A stretch of DNA of 64,000 bases from Chromobotia macracanthus (taxonomy: Eukaryota > Chordata > Actinopteri > Cypriniformes > Botiidae), in contig JAZGTH010000065.1 in the NCBI GenBank assembly GCA_036877525.1, forward strand, positions 7,599,001 to 7,663,000, given 5' to 3'. Within the stretch, counting starts at the first letter, position 1, and each line of letters opens with the position of its first letter. Under the pieces are notes generated by a model. It had not been told where the DNA came from and did not search any database. It was given only the letters and a program-made list of their open reading frames with translations. A program made the translations under genes and the position numbers. Positions 61,301 through 64,000 of this stretch are shown in pieces.

Positions 61301-64000
61301 CTCCTTCACATAAACACGTAAACCTGCCAAAATATGACAAATAGGCATACAAAAATACACTGAAAGGTATCTCTGTAACTAACCACATTGTGCTTTATAT
61401 CACATGGTGTGTGTGTGCAGCCGACAGGAGTTGTGTTCTGTCTCAATGCGCTCTGTGTTTCATATAGAATTCCATAATCTACAACAGAGCCATATGCGTG
61501 CGAAACGCAGTGGGACCATCAAAAAAGTGCCTGAGCAAATCAGGACAAACAATGAAATTAGGTTTGGGGAAACATGGGGCATGGGTGAACAGATTAGGCC
61601 TGTTTATAGGGTAAATATGCAGGTCACAGAAGATAGGAGCTGATGCTACAGTTTTCATCTTCTGAAAACATGACAGAGTCTCCTTCCAGACATTACTGTT
61701 ATTTGTGGCAGGAATGTCAGACAGAACTAAATTACTTATAATTTCAGAAAACATACAGCTTTGAACATGAACAAACATCAATATGGGTTGAATGTAATGT
61801 GGTCTTCCACTTTTTCACTCTTTTTTTACACACTTCTGTTTCATAATTTATTATTGCTTTCTAATAACAACCGTTTGAAATCTATCTGTTCTGAATTTAA
61901 ATGACCAAACATGTCTCTTGGATGAAAACATTTAAAAGGACATTAAAGATGTATGACAGAGAGTTCGAAAATACAGAAGTCCTAATATGATCCAAAGCTA
62001 CATAATAAAAAACACTTAAAGGGTTTTTCCAAAGCAATCGCACTTCTGCATTGGCCGCAAACAACCCTGTCTGGGCCTGACTTCCAACACTTCAAACGTG
62101 ACATGGGAACAAACTGAATAAATAAGCATCCACAAACAATATGCATGCTTCCCAGCACAGGCAGCACAAACATGACAGCCACCACCCTGTCTCCCCCAAG
62201 CACAGGCTGATGCAATCAAAAGCTTCTTTAGACGTAAGAGCAACAGACACATCTGATTGGCTGTTCACAAGAGCATCACAATGTTTTAACCTGTGATAGA
62301 CAGAACAGAAAAAAAATGCAGACAGCTCAATTCTGCTCTTCTGTGGGAAAAAAATCAAATATCAGAGTTATCAAATATCCTATACTTTAAAATAATATGT
62401 ATATGTATTATTGATGTTTTTGATATTGATATAGTGTATTATTATATATACTATGCATTATGTATATAGTGTAGGATAAGAAATATAACAAGCAGAAAGA
62501 CCTTCACAAGATAAAATTTTTTCTATGGTATTAATGGATGGATTTATTTTCACAATTTGAACAGCACATTTAAGGCATTTTAATTCTTTAAGGATCCGTC
62601 GAAACCCTGTCAGAAAACGATAAAGACTTTCATGAAGTCACCTTCATGAAAGCCTTTTTTGGAAGTCACCTTCTCCTCTCATCTGAATGTAGAACTGCCT
62701 CTATTCATCCCAACTCTATATATTCACTAAATGGTAAAAAAAATTGTATTGAAAAGTCAAGCCATCAGGCAGCAGTGTTTTTTCTGCTTCTTGTATGGGA
62801 GACAACCGTGGGGTGAAATGAGTGGCTGATGAATGGCTACCCCCTTTTTTACAGTTAGTCATCTATTCTTTTTCATTTTTTTCCCAGGTCATTTTTCTCC
62901 CCAAGAGGAATCTGAAATCAGGGTGCAGTCCAAGTAATGAGTCTGTGCCTGATGCTCGAATCATTACCACCACCAACCTCAAAACCATAGCGTCTGCATC
63001 CACCATTGTCTATCACAGGCATGCAGGTTAGTGTCTATATGTGTCTGTGTGTGTTTGTGTGTCTGAGTACAACAGCATAAGGTCAAAAAAACTGTGATTG
63101 CATTGGTAATATATGTAAAAATGGAAAACCACAGAAGCTTAAGGAGACCATGGGTCAGTGGAACGCCTTCCCCTCTGAATGCTGATATTCCTGGCACCAT
63201 GTCTCTCTCAAGGGTGATGTTTATGGATAAGCTATTAAATATGTATTCCACAGATTACGAAATGTGCCTTTGAACGACTGTCCTTTATTTCCTTCAAAAA
63301 AGGTCACTGACCCCCCGTTGCTGACAGTCACCTGACTTGAGTCCAAATTAAATCACTCTACTTTTCCTCCTTGACTGTCATCTGTTTTGCAGAAGAGGCT
63401 CTTAGTGCATTGTATTACCTGTGTAAAAACCCGCAATTGAGAGAAATTCAATATGCTTTCAACATGCATTTGGTCTCTGCGGGACTGCGTCAGATATTGT
63501 ATATTGTAATAAAAAACAATGCTTTTTCTGGTGTGCAAAAAAAAATAATGCAGCTTATAAATAATGTGAATTATTGCAGTTCTACCTATCTGACCCTAGT
63601 TTTGTAAATCATTAGGTGTTTTTTATTTGTCTATAGTTCCTCAAATCCAACTGCAAATGATTTTATGCACTCTGGTGCTTTCTAATAGGATTTGTGCAGC
63701 AGCATATTTGTTTGCAGTAATCTATTTACAGAAATCTTTAGAAATAAAGAGAGCTTGAGAACAGGCAGTGAAAATTGTAAATTGTTATGAAATGGGGCTT
63801 TATGCCAACACACCATTAGGCGAGGTGCATTCTGACAAAAACATCATTAAAGAAATACAGGCCATGTGATTCCTGAGAGATAAACTGATATTTAGATAGG
63901 CTGACAGATAAGTAAAGGACATTTGAAAAACTATCTGTCTTCAAGATGAAATAGGCATTAACATTCAAATAGGCCCTAAGGAATTCCACCAAGTTCGTAA

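Larger units (their letters stand above)
48493..64000. other. DNA upstream of the cdh11 ATG exon, probably 5' intron and beyond: no coding exon recognised
   Basis: No cadherin-like sequence occurs here, as expected if the remaining cdh11 exons are non-coding leader exons that homology cannot find. It contains candidate regulatory blocks (49630-50170, 54890-55140, 61030-61300), a 26-bp duplication at 57688, a TIR element at 59325 and an exon-like plus-strand stretch at 62888-63026. The transcription start was not located. Confidence 0.6.

Noticed and set aside
1..64000. CRISPR array, operon, gene cluster or other novel multi-gene system
   Set aside because: The window is vertebrate nuclear DNA with one recognisable intron-split gene. 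No regularly spaced repeats or adjacent intact genes were found on either strand.

Overview
This is a 64 kb piece of vertebrate nuclear DNA, AT-rich and mostly non-coding. It is almost certainly from a teleost and probably from an otophysan (carp, zebrafish, catfish or characin lineage). The coding evidence is one classical type II cadherin on the minus strand, split into 11 coding exons with canonical GT/AG borders. The fish assignment rests on a tRNA-derived SINE and two Tc1/mariner-derived remnants whose sequences I recognise as zebrafish/cyprinid-type repeats. The species cannot be named from the sequence.

The gene is cdh11 (cadherin-11, OB-cadherin). Its coding exons run from 48268 (start ATG) down to 34226 (stop TAA). 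Joined, they give 2403 nt and 800 residues, with the reading frame kept at every junction. The product has a signal peptide, a short propeptide ending in a furin site (RSKR), five extracellular cadherin repeats, a transmembrane helix near residues 621-644, and a catenin-binding tail. EC1-EC3 and the tail match CDH11 closely. EC5 is more divergent and carries some residues reminiscent of the sister gene cdh24.

Layout. 1-33 kb is the 3' flank (intergenic): no gene recognised, with scattered repeats. These include a 542-bp TIR element with a 5-bp target-site duplication at 19.3 kb, a MITE-like element at 20.0 kb, a SINE beside a Tc1-like remnant at 22.1-22.6 kb, and several hairpins. About 33-34.2 kb is the probable 3' UTR. 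34.2-48.5 kb is the cadherin gene; its 35.6-39.8 kb intron holds a Tc1-like remnant nested in another TIR element. 48.5-64 kb is upstream sequence (probably a 5' intron and/or promoter-distal DNA), with no coding exon recognised. It contains blocks that look like conserved non-coding regulatory DNA and a second copy of the TIR element at 59.3 kb.

I found no second protein-coding gene, RNA gene, CRISPR array or gene cluster. The most notable non-genic items are two TIR-repeat families, the nested insertion, two plus-strand stretches bounded by strong splice-like sites (4005-4173 and 62888-63026), and a perfect 15-bp hairpin at 6.1 kb. Conservation could not be tested here, so all regulatory calls are low-confidence.
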